DNA from: Cyclina sinensis
Lineage: Eukaryota; Mollusca; Bivalvia; Venerida; Veneridae
Assembly (NCBI GenBank): GCA_012932295.1
Contig: JAAONU010000009.1
Coordinates: 6,622,203-6,686,202 of the forward strand
DNA length: 64,000 bases
Reading direction: 5' to 3'
The notes beneath the pieces are model-generated. The model saw only the letters and a program-made list of their open reading frames with translations, did no database searches and had not been told where the DNA came from. Each line of letters starts with the position of its first letter. Positions within the stretch are counted from its first letter, which is position 1. Shown in pieces: positions 56,801-64,000 of the stretch. Position numbers and translations under genes: made by a program.

Positions 56801-59190
56801 CAATTATGAGAGTTGCCTCGTTAATTATTACACCGTCTGACCCATGGTACAAAAAGCCTACTTCTATTGCTCTCACATAGCTTACTTAGTAAATAACGTC
56901 AATGATACATTTATGTATGTCATCGTGCCAGGAAATCTGTCCCAAAAGTTTGTACATGAGTAAGATTTTTTACAGAATGATCCTTTACAAAATAACAAAA
57001 CAAAGAATTTTTATTATATACGTTAAAATGAAATATTGAGAAATATTGATGAAATAACTTAAAGTTTCATTTTCCGTATTTTCACAGTAAAAATTTATTT
57101 TTCACTGCATGAAACATATTTCCGTATTTTCACTGGTGTCTTGCCGGACTACTTTCTTCTAAATTCAACCAATACACAAACTCAAAGGGGAATTCTTTCG
57201 AATCGTAAAGGCAAATAAGAGAGAAAGTATATAATAAACAGAAGATTCAAGTTTTTTCTATAAATACGGGATTTATTTTCATCTCGTGGTATATAAAAAA
57301 TATCATATATTATACATCATATATATCTAATATTTATTTCATACCACTCGATGAAAATAAATCCTGTATTTATAGAAAAAAGCTTGAATATTCTCTATAT
57401 ACAGAATGGTCCTTTGCAAAACTAAAGCTTCATTGTATAAACAGTAATCTATTCTGAGAAAAAACTGAATGTCCAACAGGATGCACAGACAGACAGATTA
57501 ACAGGAGCGTGGGTGCTTCGGCAAGTCTCTAGAAATATTCCATTTTGGAATGTATAACTTTTGTGTGCTTTAATTAAAGATTACAAACCACACAGACCTG
57601 CAGATTCACTGACTTATTGGCACTATATTTCAAGAGATCTCAACTAGAAGTAGTTAAAATTAACGTCATTTTCATTGCCTTAAGTATTTTGGCCAACAAC
57701 CTTATTTGAAGTCAAGAAATACTTGGCTTTGCAAAGTATTGTTTTCACTCTGTGTGTGTCTGTGTGCGTGTGAATGTGTGTGTGTGTGTGTGTCTACCTG
57801 TACAAGAAAGTCACACAGAAATATGACTGTTAGCATTGTTCAGTTTTGGAAAATTCTAAATGTATATGTGTTGATTTACAATCGTTTTGCTCAAAGAATG
57901 TTTCAAAACGAAAAATACTGCCACTAACAAAGAACGTTATAATTTGCAGGCGGTATATTAACATGGGATTAAAATAGTTGTTACTAAAATACTGAGTAAT
58001 CTGGATTGAATGAATTGTCGTCTCTTTGGCTTACTGATAAGTTGCTTCTACCCCCAATATGTACAAAACAATAAACAAGATCTACTGCACAGTACCTACA
58101 TGCGAACATGGGTGAATATAAAACGTGTTGATTTTAAAACTGAAAAACTAGAATTACCAAGTGCATAGGTTTAATTAAAAATATCAATAAAAGTAACCTA
58201 TTACAACCGGATGACCTGGATAGCAATAAAGTATGTATTTATTGCAGTGTGAAAATATAAACAAAATATATATACTGCTGTAACAGATACCAAATATAAA
58301 GCAAAATAACCATTTAGTGTCTAACGGTAAAATAATTGTGAATGCAAAAACATGAAAATATGATTTCTGTGAAAATTTAGCACTGACTGTTTTGAAACAA
58401 AAAAGGCTGTGATTGTCAATTTCATAGATCAACAGTGTATGTAGCGAGTGACAAGACATTTGATTGTACCAAACCCGTGACTCGAGTATGTTGTCACGAC
58501 TGGTACAGAATACTGATCTATAAAACTGTAACGAAGATAAAGATGCATACTTACCGAGGTGACCACTAAGTTCTTCGTCTCAGTCTTTTGTTCAGGCGGT
58601 TCAACCTTTTTATGATTCAAGTCAAAAAATGCAGAAAAAATGTAACTTTGAAAAAGCAATATCATTTACATGGTTAATGTATTAAGAATGGCCGAAAGAT
58701 GAATATGTTATGGATTTTTTCCCGGGTCATTTTGCAATTTGTAATGCATTACACAGAGATATATATCGGCATTCTTTGCTATTATCTGAATATCATTATG
58801 AAAGGTGATGTCTGTATTTTGGCAGCAAAACGTTCCTGAGGGATTATACATCTCTTAATGTAACATACACTGGAATATTGTTACAGCGTAGAAGGCAACT
58901 GGAAGTTAGTATAATTGATAGGTTGTGGCGATTACGTAAAAATACGCGTTTCTGTCGTGACTGTCATAAAGGCTTAAGCAGATCAACTTCAATTCCTCAA
59001 CATTTTGAAACTTGTACAATGAAAAGAATTTTAATTTCAAATTTGTTCTAACCTGTTCGCCAGAGAAAGGAAAAACGTCCGGTACTTCAGTACAATCCGG
59101 GCTCATGTTCTTTTCTTCGTCATCAGTGTCGTCATCCGTGGCGTCATTGGCGTTCATCATATTTACAAGGTTCATTTCATAACCCATCAT
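20391..59190 (-). CDS. Pentameric ligand-gated ion channel gene (Cys-loop superfamily, Cys-less), whole gene model
   Basis: Gene-level entry; coding exons are listed separately. Splicing the eight phase-0 exons gives a continuous frame with superfamily order: acidic N-terminus (residues 1-63), beta-rich ligand-binding-type domain (about 64-247), M1 (about 248-270), M2 (about 278-296), M3 (about 312-331), M4 (about 342-367), then a basic stretch and a 145-residue polar tail. Landmarks are KWREP near W95, LWSP at 115-118, FPFD at 166-169 and RRPGYF just before M1. Members form pentameric ion channels in membranes; ligand and cell type cannot be read here. The two cysteines of the signature loop are Glu and Leu, and no signal peptide is visible. 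The M3-M4 loop is only about 10-15 residues, as in bacterial members. Family assignment is strong; the last two exons are less certain. About 530 residues in total. Confidence 0.88.
21638..22406 (+). mobile_element. Non-autonomous repeat: hairpin, 167-bp tandem monomers, GACG run, hairpin end
   Basis: It starts with ctagaactgtgtccaaagg, in which gtgtcc pairs with ggacac. About 2.5 monomers of exactly 167 bp follow (anchors 21893, 22060, 22227), then an ACGG/ACAG run (22315-22366). It ends in tatgctccccactttgtggg plus the rest of a hairpin ending cataaa. Two further elements in the window share this plan. No coding capacity; the ORFs inside are repeat translation. Confidence 0.7.
24090..24099 (-). 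CDS. Tentative 10-bp channel microexon
   Basis: ATATATGAGC lies between the acceptor ACATTGTTCAG and the donor GTAAGT. Its length of 10 is 1 mod 3, which is what is needed to join the phase-0 end of exon 8 to the 3' exon, whose first two bases complete a codon. The join would give ...REYK-IYE-R-GDKCNS. Another linking exon could do the same job, so this is an inference from splice signals and phase only. Confidence 0.3.
24308..24330. repeat. (AT)n microsatellite
   Basis: Uninterrupted TA alternation after a T-rich run. Confidence 0.9.
24757..24815. repeat. 24-bp direct repeat, period 35
   Basis: cgtgacatcccaagtaaggc plus aaca at 24757-24780 and 24792-24815. Confidence 0.8.
25197..25511. repeat. 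GCAGTA-rich foldback array
   Basis: The left part (25197-25413) has GCAGTA/GCAGTAAC hexamers in repeating blocks of about 55 bp, separated by ggcaaaacgtgaag spacers. The right part (25418-25511) is the reverse complement type (ctgctgttactgctactgcc, aacttcacgttt). The outer ends taggaagt and acttccta also match as inverted repeats. The whole would fold into one long hairpin. A 10-G run lies just before it (25177-25186). Confidence 0.8.
25706..25769 (+). CDS. Candidate plus-strand exon, unknown product
   Basis: 64 bp between strong splice signals (TTTATATTTCAG and GAG followed by GTAAGT). All three frames are open. The frame VYGIQTSTEWKFLIYVSS leaves two bases (AG) that would join in phase with the single leading base of 42917-43037. 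No family recognised. Confidence 0.25.
26845..27364. repeat. Minisatellite of alternating long and short units
   Basis: Units share ttgtgatgtcaaaact. Long units continue atgacgtgttctcttag, then a CTCTTTGTAC segment; short units lack the atgacgtg part. The two types largely alternate, about a dozen units in all. It lies in the intron between channel exon 8 and the terminal exon. Confidence 0.85.
29241..29288 (-). CDS. Channel exon 8: basic segment after M4
   Basis: A 48-bp exon encoding PCKKRRIMSQKDREYK, phase 0. The acceptor is GCAATTTCAG and the donor is AAG followed by GTGAGA. It was found by looking for a phase-0 exon after M4. As I recall them, related molluscan proteins carry a similar basic run ending in KDREYK. 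A strongly basic run directly after M4 is unusual, because the C-terminus of this superfamily is normally short and extracellular. Confidence 0.75.
30142..30315 (-). CDS. Channel exon 7: M3, short loop, M4
   Basis: Encodes 58 residues, DKYLLVSMVM to VIIYLF, phase 0. The acceptor is TTCAATTTCAG and the donor is TTT followed by GTAAGT. M3 is YLLVSMVMLSAVCTWHAIVT. The linker VTRLDETRADRV is only about 10-15 residues, and M4 is IVLTILSVLYIIYNIGFIVI. Animal receptors commonly have a far longer M3-M4 loop. Confidence 0.88.
32422..32676 (-). repeat. 36-bp minisatellite seeded from exon 6 donor boundary
   Basis: Units start at 32461, 32497, 32533, 32569 and 32605, with the exon-edge unit at 32641; spacing is exactly 36. 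A degenerate 39-bp unit precedes at 32422. On the minus strand each unit is a copy of the last 27 exon bases (RISYLTYM and upstream) plus 9 bases spanning the splice site. Extra units read ATG followed by GTCAGTCC in place of GTAAGT. The frame stays open through the array, adding VSPLRISYLTYM per unit. Confidence 0.93.
32642..32797 (-). CDS. Channel exon 6: M1 second half, M2 pore helix, M2-M3 loop
   Basis: Encodes 52 residues, FLICSLAFATFSV to SSLPRISYLTYM, phase 0. The acceptor is TGTTTATTTCAG and the donor is ATG followed by GTAAGT. M2 reads RLQLSFTLVLTAVAFKSVV. Taking R as 0', the pore face is Q2', T6', L9', A13' and V17', with Asn at -1'. The conserved 9' Leu gate is kept. The charge-filter position is neither the Glu typical of cation channels nor the Pro-Ala of anion channels, so selectivity is open. 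Both exon edges have seeded tandem repeats. Confidence 0.9.
32765..32960 (-). repeat. Triplicated exon 6 acceptor boundary (65-71 bp units)
   Basis: The real acceptor CAG at 32798-32800 and the first exon codons are copied twice upstream on the minus strand, with CAGs at 32863-32865 and 32934-32936. Each copy keeps the T-rich tract and a stretch like GCATTTGCAACATT (exon: LAFATF). The copy at 32934 still reads CLTCGLTFATF, and the middle copy has an in-frame TAG. They are decoy or alternative acceptors. Confidence 0.85.
33818..33841. repeat. Poly(A) run
   Basis: A run of about 23 A in channel intron 5, possibly the tail of a retroposed sequence. No source sequence was recognised upstream of it. 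Confidence 0.85.
34743..35000 (-). CDS. Channel exon 5: end of ligand-binding domain, pre-M1 and first half of M1
   Basis: Encodes 86 residues starting DLTITVASEL, phase 0. The acceptor is a T-run ending in CAG and the donor is ACC followed by GTAAGT. The residue seven after the FPFD Phe, normally the second loop cysteine, is the Leu of DL. SFVDEQEWHLY lies in the outer sheet region. The pre-M1 stretch CRAARRPGYF has the basic pair usual before M1, and the exon ends inside M1 at WNIFMIT. Confidence 0.88.
35757..35951 (-). CDS. Channel exon 4: loop A region through FPFD core
   Basis: Encodes 65 residues, ADTIDFARLW to FPFDVQ, phase 0. The acceptor is TTACTGCAG and the donor is CAG followed by GTAAGA. 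LWSPKLYIEN matches the conserved WxP...N segment near loop A. DDFPFDVQ is the core of the Cys-loop signature. The position seven residues before the first Phe, normally Cys, is Glu. Confidence 0.88.
36168..36835 (+). mobile_element. Related hairpin-ended repeat element
   Basis: It begins ctagacttgtccgtcggaca, with tgtccgtcggaca self-complementary, and ends tatgtcccaacgctatgtgg then ggggacataaa, an imperfect hairpin. Inside, cgctccacttttctcag (36490) recurs at 46931. The internal monomers are too diverged to count. Confidence 0.5.
37228..37517 (-). mobile_element. tRNA-derived SINE with target-site duplication
   Basis: Minus-strand head (37446-37517) folds as a tRNA-like: GGAGCGG pairs with CCGCTCC as acceptor stem, and there is a box B-like GATCGATCC. 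The body runs to a GATA-type 3' tail (AGATAGATA). The 11-bp direct repeat gtaggagttgc flanks it exactly (37217-37227 and 37518-37528), which fixes both ends. It sits inside an older GGAGTTGC-type repeat. Not expected to be a functional tRNA gene. Confidence 0.8.
37519..37770 (+). repeat. Degenerate GGAGTTGC-type tandem monomers (about 155 bp)
   Basis: Two diverged units: anchors gcaataactccatgaataaac (37571) and gaaataactatgcaagtgac (37726) are 155 apart. They resemble the units at 21885 and 53775. The first unit was split by the SINE at 37228-37517. Confidence 0.6.
38116..38296. repeat. 84-bp tandem duplication
   Basis: cagtaaagtaagcac occurs at 38120 and 38204. Both copies contain acttgttaRgagacatt and a tttttcacaataNgagtatt segment. 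Confidence 0.75.
38883..39011 (-). CDS. Channel exon 3: first beta strands of ligand-binding domain
   Basis: Encodes 43 residues from VKVEIVVQFF to LDGQQTT, phase 0. The acceptor is TATTTTCAG and the donor is ACA followed by GTAAGT. It holds KVGEIDTLKEQF and ADVVVKAKWREP; the latter matches the family position where most receptors have a Trp-Arg-Asp motif. The intron before it, about 19.5 kb (39012-58554), is the longest in the gene. Confidence 0.85.
39552..39750. mobile_element. Foldback (MITE-like) element with AAT microsatellite
   Basis: Arms 39602-39647 (atatacaagttcacatttga onward) and 39701-39750 are near-perfect reverse complements about 46-50 bp long, with a loop of about 50 bp. An (AAT)n tract (39552-39597) adjoins the left arm, and a short AAT-type tract lies inside the right arm at 39680-39700. 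Confidence 0.85.
41947..42203. repeat. 121-bp tandem duplication
   Basis: ccgtaaattgcaactttggc starts at 41947 and 42068. Both copies end with acgacaaacaacaaaaca. The second has about 14 extra bases (aaagatgcgcatac). Confidence 0.85.
42917..43037 (+). CDS. Candidate plus-strand exon, unknown product
   Basis: The acceptor is a T-run then tgtctttaaatag, and the donor is CAG followed by GTAAAG. One base completes a codon, then 40 codons are open: AIYFDQETPAAPNLDRRQKL, then KVTYFTEWTSYHVATKPTWQ. The composition is protein-like, unlike the surrounding AT-rich DNA. It lies antisense inside channel intron 2. No family recognised. It may be an exon of a nested gene, a pseudogene piece, or chance. 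Confidence 0.35.
46720..46914. repeat. 22-bp perfect inverted repeat with 36-bp direct repeats
   Basis: ggtcatttgacatgatccca (46720-46741, 22 bp) is the exact reverse complement of 46858-46879. A 36-bp sequence starting ctaagtcattgtgacgtgta is repeated at 46822-46857 and 46879-46914, period 57. MITE-like, possibly after a local duplication. Confidence 0.8.
46925..47590 (+). repeat. Repeat with three 130-140 bp monomers and GACG-like tail
   Basis: It begins gagcgctccacttttctcag, matching 36490. Three diverged units have the form tctgccctgctgaaatgcat (about 47159), ctgccattttgaaatgcatt (about 47293) and ctgcccttttaaaatag (about 47433). It ends gccgacgctgacgagaggat. Probably another member of the same broad repeat group. 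Confidence 0.45.
49142..51434. repeat. 2.3-kb 39-bp minisatellite with higher-order repeats
   Basis: Consensus unit is gtaatgaagtactaaatgat followed by aaagttgaaataatttgga, 39 bp, about 58 copies. Variant units recur in a fixed order: aatgaaaaaagtgaaaaaat at 49491 and again at 49958 (467 bp, 12 units), with a similar block at 50269. The unit length is a multiple of three, which creates spurious ORFs. It sits inside channel intron 2. Confidence 0.95.
53590..53731 (-). CDS. Candidate minus-strand first exon, unknown product
   Basis: ATG followed by 47 codons (MAYQLEFWGTTDYMKYRSTF...), ending GCAG followed by GTAAAT. A TATATAG motif lies about 25-30 bases upstream of the ATG. The phase does not fit the channel exons. 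It may belong to the adjoining repeat element or be chance. Confidence 0.18.
53760..54730 (+). mobile_element. Related element: four 151-161 bp monomers and hairpin end
   Basis: Anchors of the form gataattaaaaaaactaag lie at 53780, 53931, 54092 and 54245. A gacggacggccagacagac run follows near 54657, and tatgtcctccttcgggacat closes it with a perfect stem. This is the same plan as 21638-22406. Confidence 0.65.
57246..57388. mobile_element. Foldback element with about 47-bp arms
   Basis: 57246-57292 (ttcaagttttttctataaat onward) pairs with 57341-57388 with few mismatches. The 48-bp loop is AT-rich. No coding sequence. Confidence 0.85.
57752..57795. repeat. (TG)n microsatellite
   Basis: TG tract with a few interruptions (gtgtgtgtctgtgtgcgtgt). 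Confidence 0.9.
58555..58605 (-). CDS. Channel exon 2: short N-terminal linker
   Basis: Encodes 17 residues (VEPPEQKTETKNLVVTS), phase 0 at both ends. The donor is TCG followed by GTAAGT. The acceptor is AAAAAG, poor in pyrimidines, so the 5' boundary is the weaker one. Joining it to exon 3 gives NLVVTSVKVEIVVQFF, a sensible first beta strand of the ligand-binding-type domain. Confidence 0.65.
59053..59190 (-). CDS. Channel exon 1: start codon and acidic N-terminus
   Basis: Encodes 46 residues beginning MMGYEMNLV and rich in Asp/Glu (DDDTDDEE). The exon ends in phase 0 at CAG followed by GTTAGA. An in-frame TGA lies 9 bases upstream of the ATG, so translation should begin here unless an upstream exon joins through an unseen acceptor. 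No hydrophobic stretch resembling a secretory signal is present, which is unusual for this superfamily. The serine, proline and acidic content suggests a flexible segment. Confidence 0.7.
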
Positions 59191-59295
59191 TTTGCATCAA
59201 TGTTTTATTTAATGAAGTATAAGACGTTGATTTTGTACTTAAAGTATTTTTTCCTATTGCTTTAACATTGTGCACTAAAATAATCCTTTCTAAAT

Positions 59296-59334
59296 AGATC
59301 TAGATCTACGAAAACAATGTAGATTTCTAGATCT
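59296..59334. promoter_or_regulatory. Dyad upstream of channel start codon
   Basis: agatctagatctac (59296-59309) and gtagatttctagatct (59319-59334) form an imperfect inverted repeat about 110-145 bases upstream of the ATG. It could lie in the 5' UTR or promoter; its role is unknown. Confidence 0.3.
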
Positions 59335-60265
59335 GATCTAGATATTTCGACATAGTTCATTCACTTTACATTACTAATCTTTATAACATGGTTTTCTGTC
59401 TCTTCATTTCCAAGATTCATGTCTATAAGTCTCATAACACGTTTCTCGAATACCTGTTTTCGTGTGTTTGTAACTAAGTTATGCTTCATCATCAATAAAC
59501 TCCCCGTAAAACTAAAACACAACTCTCATTTCAGCGTGTACATGATATAAACACATATTTTCCGTTAATACAAAGCCAAAACAATTAAATAAGAAATATT
59601 CCCTGTTTTGTGTTTTGATACAACATTGCGATTATTAAGGACTCGATATTTCAAGAAGCATAAGGAACGCAGTGTTTTGCCAAGCTTCAAAGGCGTTATA
59701 TCAAATATTTTCCAATTTCCAGGAATAACAACATTTCTGCCTCAGAACGATCTGTTGAAAGCCTAAATCACTAAGAACTGTTGAGACTCTTACAAGTTCT
59801 CCGTTAAGTGATTTCAATATAAGGCTTATTCAGATATATGGTTTCTTTAACTGTAACAAGCGAACAAAAAACTGAAGTACACATATTAGAATTAAGCGTT
59901 GCTTTTTATACATGAGTCATATATTGCATTGAAAGAAAATTAGTCCAAATTATCATCGTCTGAGTCCCAAATAAATGCCATTTTCATGTTATCACTCCCG
60001 TGCCCTCCTGACACAGGAATAATAAACCAATAGTGACAGCTATATCCCGTGCCTTACACGCGTAAGTAACCTACATTAGAGATAAATACCTACATCGTTA
60101 CATATGCTCATGATTATAGTTCCTTTTTTCAGTCATTACAGTTTTTTCCTCATTTTTTCCATGGTACTTCGCCAAGGAAAACATGGCTTCGAAATGTACC
60201 TTATATATGGTGCATGAACATAAAAAAATATAAAAAGTACGTAATCACAATCTTTGCACATGCAC

Positions 60266-60369
60266 TGTTCTATGATACGCCTTGTTCTATAATATTGTTC
60301 TATGATACGCCTTGTTCTATGATATTGTTCTATGATACGCCTTGTTCTATGATACGCCTTGTTCTATGA
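60266..60369. repeat. 17/15-bp compound tandem repeat
   Basis: tgttctatgatacgcct and shorter tgttctatgatat units alternate, about six units. Confidence 0.85.
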
Positions 60370-61033
60370 ATATTTTATACCTTGTTGCTGCTGTTCTTAG
60401 TATATTCTGGAAGACACTTACACAGTTAAACATTTTCAACACAAATACAAACAAAGCAATATAAAAAAAAATCCCCTGTGAAGACATTAATCACTTGCAG
60501 ATGATATTTCACACGGCAACACGTCTGTATATAACTGATACACCGTCAATAATGAAAAGGAAAAAAAAAACAGACTTATTTTTTCAAGGTCTGATATCGC
60601 CGTAGCAAAGGTCTACAAATATCACAAAGGAGAACAAAATGATGGCACAAACGTTTCTCCGAAAAATATAACGTGTTAATCTTGCTATTGTTAGAAACAA
60701 TTATCCGCATGACTTCAAGGATAACAAACCTAAGATAAACAACAGGTACCGGAATGTCTCGTATATTATACTCTGTTCTAATTACAAGTTCTCTTAATCT
60801 ACCTATTGATACATTTCCAGACTGTTTACCGACAGTATTGTTTTAACTTTACTAAATATATTAACTTGTATGGCAGAAATCCTACGCTAATATACATCAG
60901 TTTTGTTTTAGTAACATAGATGATTCATTTTCTATTATAGATATATTTCGTATCAATTTCACACATTCGTTTATTCCATTGATACACATATACCTCATCT
61001 TTTAGTTTTGATTCTATGATTAAATTAATATAT

Positions 61034-61084
61034 GCCGCTACCATACAGTGCAATTACTATAAGCCGCTACCATACAGTGCAATT
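61034..61084. repeat. 22-bp direct repeat, period 29
   Basis: gccgctaccatacagtgcaa plus tt at 61034-61055 and 61063-61084, identical. Confidence 0.8.
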
Positions 61085-61840
61085 TCGTTTCTATCTTTCT
61101 TGTTACTTCTTTCTATTATTTCTATCAAATATATCTTATACCACTGTTGTTCATTCTTAGGGAAAATATCGCCTTGAACTTCTATTGACTTGGCGCGAAT
61201 GAAATAAATCACCAGCTTTCATCCTATAATTACAATTTTAAGCTCTTAGACAGGCAGTATCTTGTGTAGGAGGCATAATTAAGCAGGTTTTTTGTTGGAG
61301 ACAGTCTGTAACATTCACTTTAATCATTGATTTTCTCCAGTCAAAGATATCCTGTAGTCTTTCATTAACTTTCTAGCTGGATGATTTATTTTTATGCTTG
61401 CTTCCTACTTTGAAAGCGGTAAAGTAAGTGTACCTTGCAAGTAATTACTTTATAATTTAAGTTTAATGTCTGTTTAAATATGTGTCACTAAATAAAAAAA
61501 CACATACTCTAAATATGAGAGTTTGCGTCAGTTTCTAAAGAAAAATGTAAAGAATTATATAAATGTAAGCTCAAAACTGATTTAATCATTGTAGTATATA
61601 CACGAACATACTGAAATTAATATAAAATAAACTTGTTTTCAAGCGTATGAGTAAGTTAGGTTCTTTCTTTTGTTCATCTTTCATATTCAATGAAATATTT
61701 AGGAGAGTTTTACTTGCAGTCGTATCTGCTACAAAGATTATTAAAGATTGCATACTGTCATTGCATAGAGACAGGAGAGAGGTTTTTAAAAAGTAAATGT
61801 GTGTCCATTATAATAATAAATTTGACAACATAACATTCTA

Positions 61841-62040
61841 TGTCATGAAGCTCATACTAATTTGATAATTAATTTAATAACTTTATATCATGAAGCTCAT
61901 ACTAATTTAATAATTAATTTAATAATTTTATTTCATGAAACTCGTACTTATTTGATAATTAATTTAATAGTTTTATGTCATGAAGCTCATACTAATTTAA
62001 TAATAAATTTAATAATTTTATGTCATGAAGCTCATACTAG
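61841..62040. repeat. 45-bp tandem repeat, about 4.4 copies
   Basis: The unit contains tcatgaagctcatactaatt then ataattaatttaataa. The open frame across it is repeat translation. Confidence 0.85.
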
Positions 62041-64000
62041 TTCAAGTCAAATTACAGCATAGTTTGCCCAGCGGAATAAAATTCACATGCAGGTTCACAT
62101 ATCTCAGTTCCGCTTGCTATTAGTAATCACGACTTTGCAAATCTACGCATTCAACAGAATATAAATTACTTCCCTTGACAGAGTCATATAAAACATTATC
62201 GTTCCATTTATTCTCTTTAAACAATGCTCTTCAGAGCTATCTCTAAAATGTTATAAATTGATTCATTAATATAACGACTGATTTTATTATACTCTAGAGG
62301 GAGAATACGACTAAAAAGTTATACAACGGACACATAACAGACATTCCGAATATTGGTTCATGATAGAGCTTTTAATCGAATTGTTACATACAAGTTGGCT
62401 AGATCTGCAAAAAGCACGAGCATAACGCAGTGTCAAATGGAAACTGAAATATCACTGGCGTGAGAACTTTAGATGTAAAACATGTGTTCTCAACTTGAAA
62501 CTAGCACTTAAATAGAAAGAAAAGAAAAGTCGGCATTATTACCATTATATGACTAGTTCTGTTTTCGGTACTAACAAATATTTTAAAGACTATAAACAAA
62601 GGGACGTCGATGCAACTCAATTTAATTGGTAAAAAGCAAACTTTAAAATGTATTAGAAAAAGAAGATTTTTACTCGTAAATTAAAAAAGAAAAACATCAT
62701 ACACATATAAATGTTCTAAAACGATCGTTATAAGTATCAGATGTCATCTCATTGCCGTTTTGCATGTAACCAATGACAAACTAGAAAACAAATCGTTTTA
62801 GAAAAATCAAATTTGAACCAGCGCATATTTCATCATATCTTGACTGATAGAAATAGAGCTAAATGGACAGGGGGGAGGGTTATATTCAAATGACAATATT
62901 GTAAGAAAGACATTTGTTTTTTGGTTTTACTTTGTATAAGCTTAATTAACAAACAAGCAACCAAATTATTTCGAAATCTTTTTCTTTCTTATGTTCAAAG
63001 CGAAGACTTTAACGTCATGTAGAAATTACATTCTGAAAGTAATAATCTTTACTAATTAAGTCTAGGCAATGCGTCGTGCATATGTACCAATCATTTATTG
63101 CGCCAGAAAAGTTGTCTATGGTGGTCATAAAATTTTAATAAATTATTACCAGCCTCGTGTTTATAATCTAATGGGAGACATTTCGTGGCAAACGGCGTGC
63201 AAAAACAGCATTCCCTAGCAACAGAATTTCCAAACACTGCCAAAACATAACTTGCTTAAAATTGTGATAAAACTTGACCTTAAAAAATCCAACATATCTT
63301 AAAAGTTAAATCAAAATTAAGTGGGATGAAAGTTAGGTTTAATCCTATAAAAATATATGAACTCTAATAAATAACTGATGCAAAACGCCATACACAGAAG
63401 CCATTCCATGCAAATTCTAAACGACAAAAATATATCATGTCTTCTATAGTGTCATTTTATGTCAATTTTATATTTCTTGTAAATTCTCACATTGTTTAAT
63501 TTTAATCTACATATCTTTTAAAACAATTTCCAAATCTTGCGGATGGAGAACTAACTTCACGCACAGACTATCACAACGAAATTGTCACGATGTTCATGAT
63601 TAAGGTTTTCATTTTTCTTAAAATATGATATATACAATTGTCAACAATAAATAAAAAAAGAAAGAAAAGTCTTAATGAAAAAAAATATCGGCATCACAAT
63701 GTCGCAAATACGTTAAATAAACAGAAATTCCTGGATCCAACATGAAACAATGGTTTTTAGAAAGAATCTTGGCAGAACACACATTCGTCCGTTTTGATAA
63801 AAGTTCAAATACAAAAACAAAGATCTGTTTACATGCGCCTTTCATGATAAAAATAGGGTAATGTCAATGCAAGAAATTCATAGGCCAGATCATTCCAATA
63901 AAGTTTCTAGAGTTTAAAAAATCCAAGCTAGAAGCATTTTTAAATTCAAACAGTACCTGAATATCCCTGCAAATGCTATATAATCTTTTATGGAGAGTCA

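Larger units (their letters stand above)
39012..58554 (-). other. Channel intron 2, about 19.5 kb
   Basis: Bounded by GTAAGT after exon 2 and TATTTTCAG before exon 3. It carries two foldback elements, the 39-bp array, the 121-bp duplication, two hairpin/monomer repeat elements and the candidate antisense exon at 42917. No further channel exon is needed for phase or domain continuity. Confidence 0.6.
59191..64000. other. Upstream region, no gene found
   Basis: Likely 5' UTR and promoter next to the start codon. Beyond it are the short tandem repeats at 60266, 61034 and 61841, and otherwise AT-rich sequence with no coding exon that I could support. Confidence 0.5.

Noticed and set aside
61862..62062. 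Repetitive ORF with NLIILCHEAHT units
   Set aside because: Translation of the 45-bp tandem repeat, no splice or start context.

Overview
AT-rich eukaryotic DNA with long introns. The repeat content looks molluscan, most likely bivalve: 150-170 bp tandem monomers that start near GGAGTTGC, GACG/GACA-rich runs, terminal hairpins of the type TATGTCC...GGACATA, and a tRNA-headed SINE. The assignment rests on repeat style and on my memory of molluscan pentameric channel genes. No database search was possible.

Main gene: one minus-strand gene, coding from 59190 down to 20391, encodes a pentameric ligand-gated ion channel (Cys-loop receptor superfamily). I could place eight consecutive exons (59053-59190, 58555-58605, 38883-39011, 35757-35951, 34743-35000, 32642-32797, 30142-30315, 29241-29288). 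All are bounded by AG/GT sites and all are phase 0. A 3' exon (20391-20824) carries the stop codon and needs a linking exon whose length is 1 mod 3. A 10-bp microexon at 24090-24099 fits that, tentatively. The model is about 530 residues: acidic N-terminus with no visible signal peptide, ligand-binding-type beta domain, M1-M2, M3, a very short M3-M4 loop, M4, a basic stretch and a serine-rich tail. Both Cys-loop cysteines are replaced although the FPFD core between them is kept.

Most unusual region: the M1/M2 exon (32642-32797) has tandem copies of its own edges on both sides. Downstream of its donor, a 36-bp unit made of the last 27 exon bases plus 9 intron bases is repeated five more times, in frame, each copy with a GT at the splice position. 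Upstream, the acceptor plus about the first 11 codons occurs twice more.

Layout by strand-plus coordinate: 1-9390 has no gene found. 9391-14030 holds a non-LTR (APE endonuclease/reverse transcriptase) retrotransposon on the minus strand with an intact RT core and an in-frame TAG between the ORF1-like tail and the endonuclease. 14030-20390 has no gene found. 20391-59190 is the channel gene; its introns hold foldback elements, minisatellites (including a 2.3-kb 39-bp array with higher-order structure), a SINE with target-site duplication, and several related tandem-monomer/hairpin elements. Two plus-strand open segments with good splice sites (25706-25769 and 42917-43037) may be exons of a nested antisense gene. 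59191-64000 is upstream sequence with small tandem repeats.
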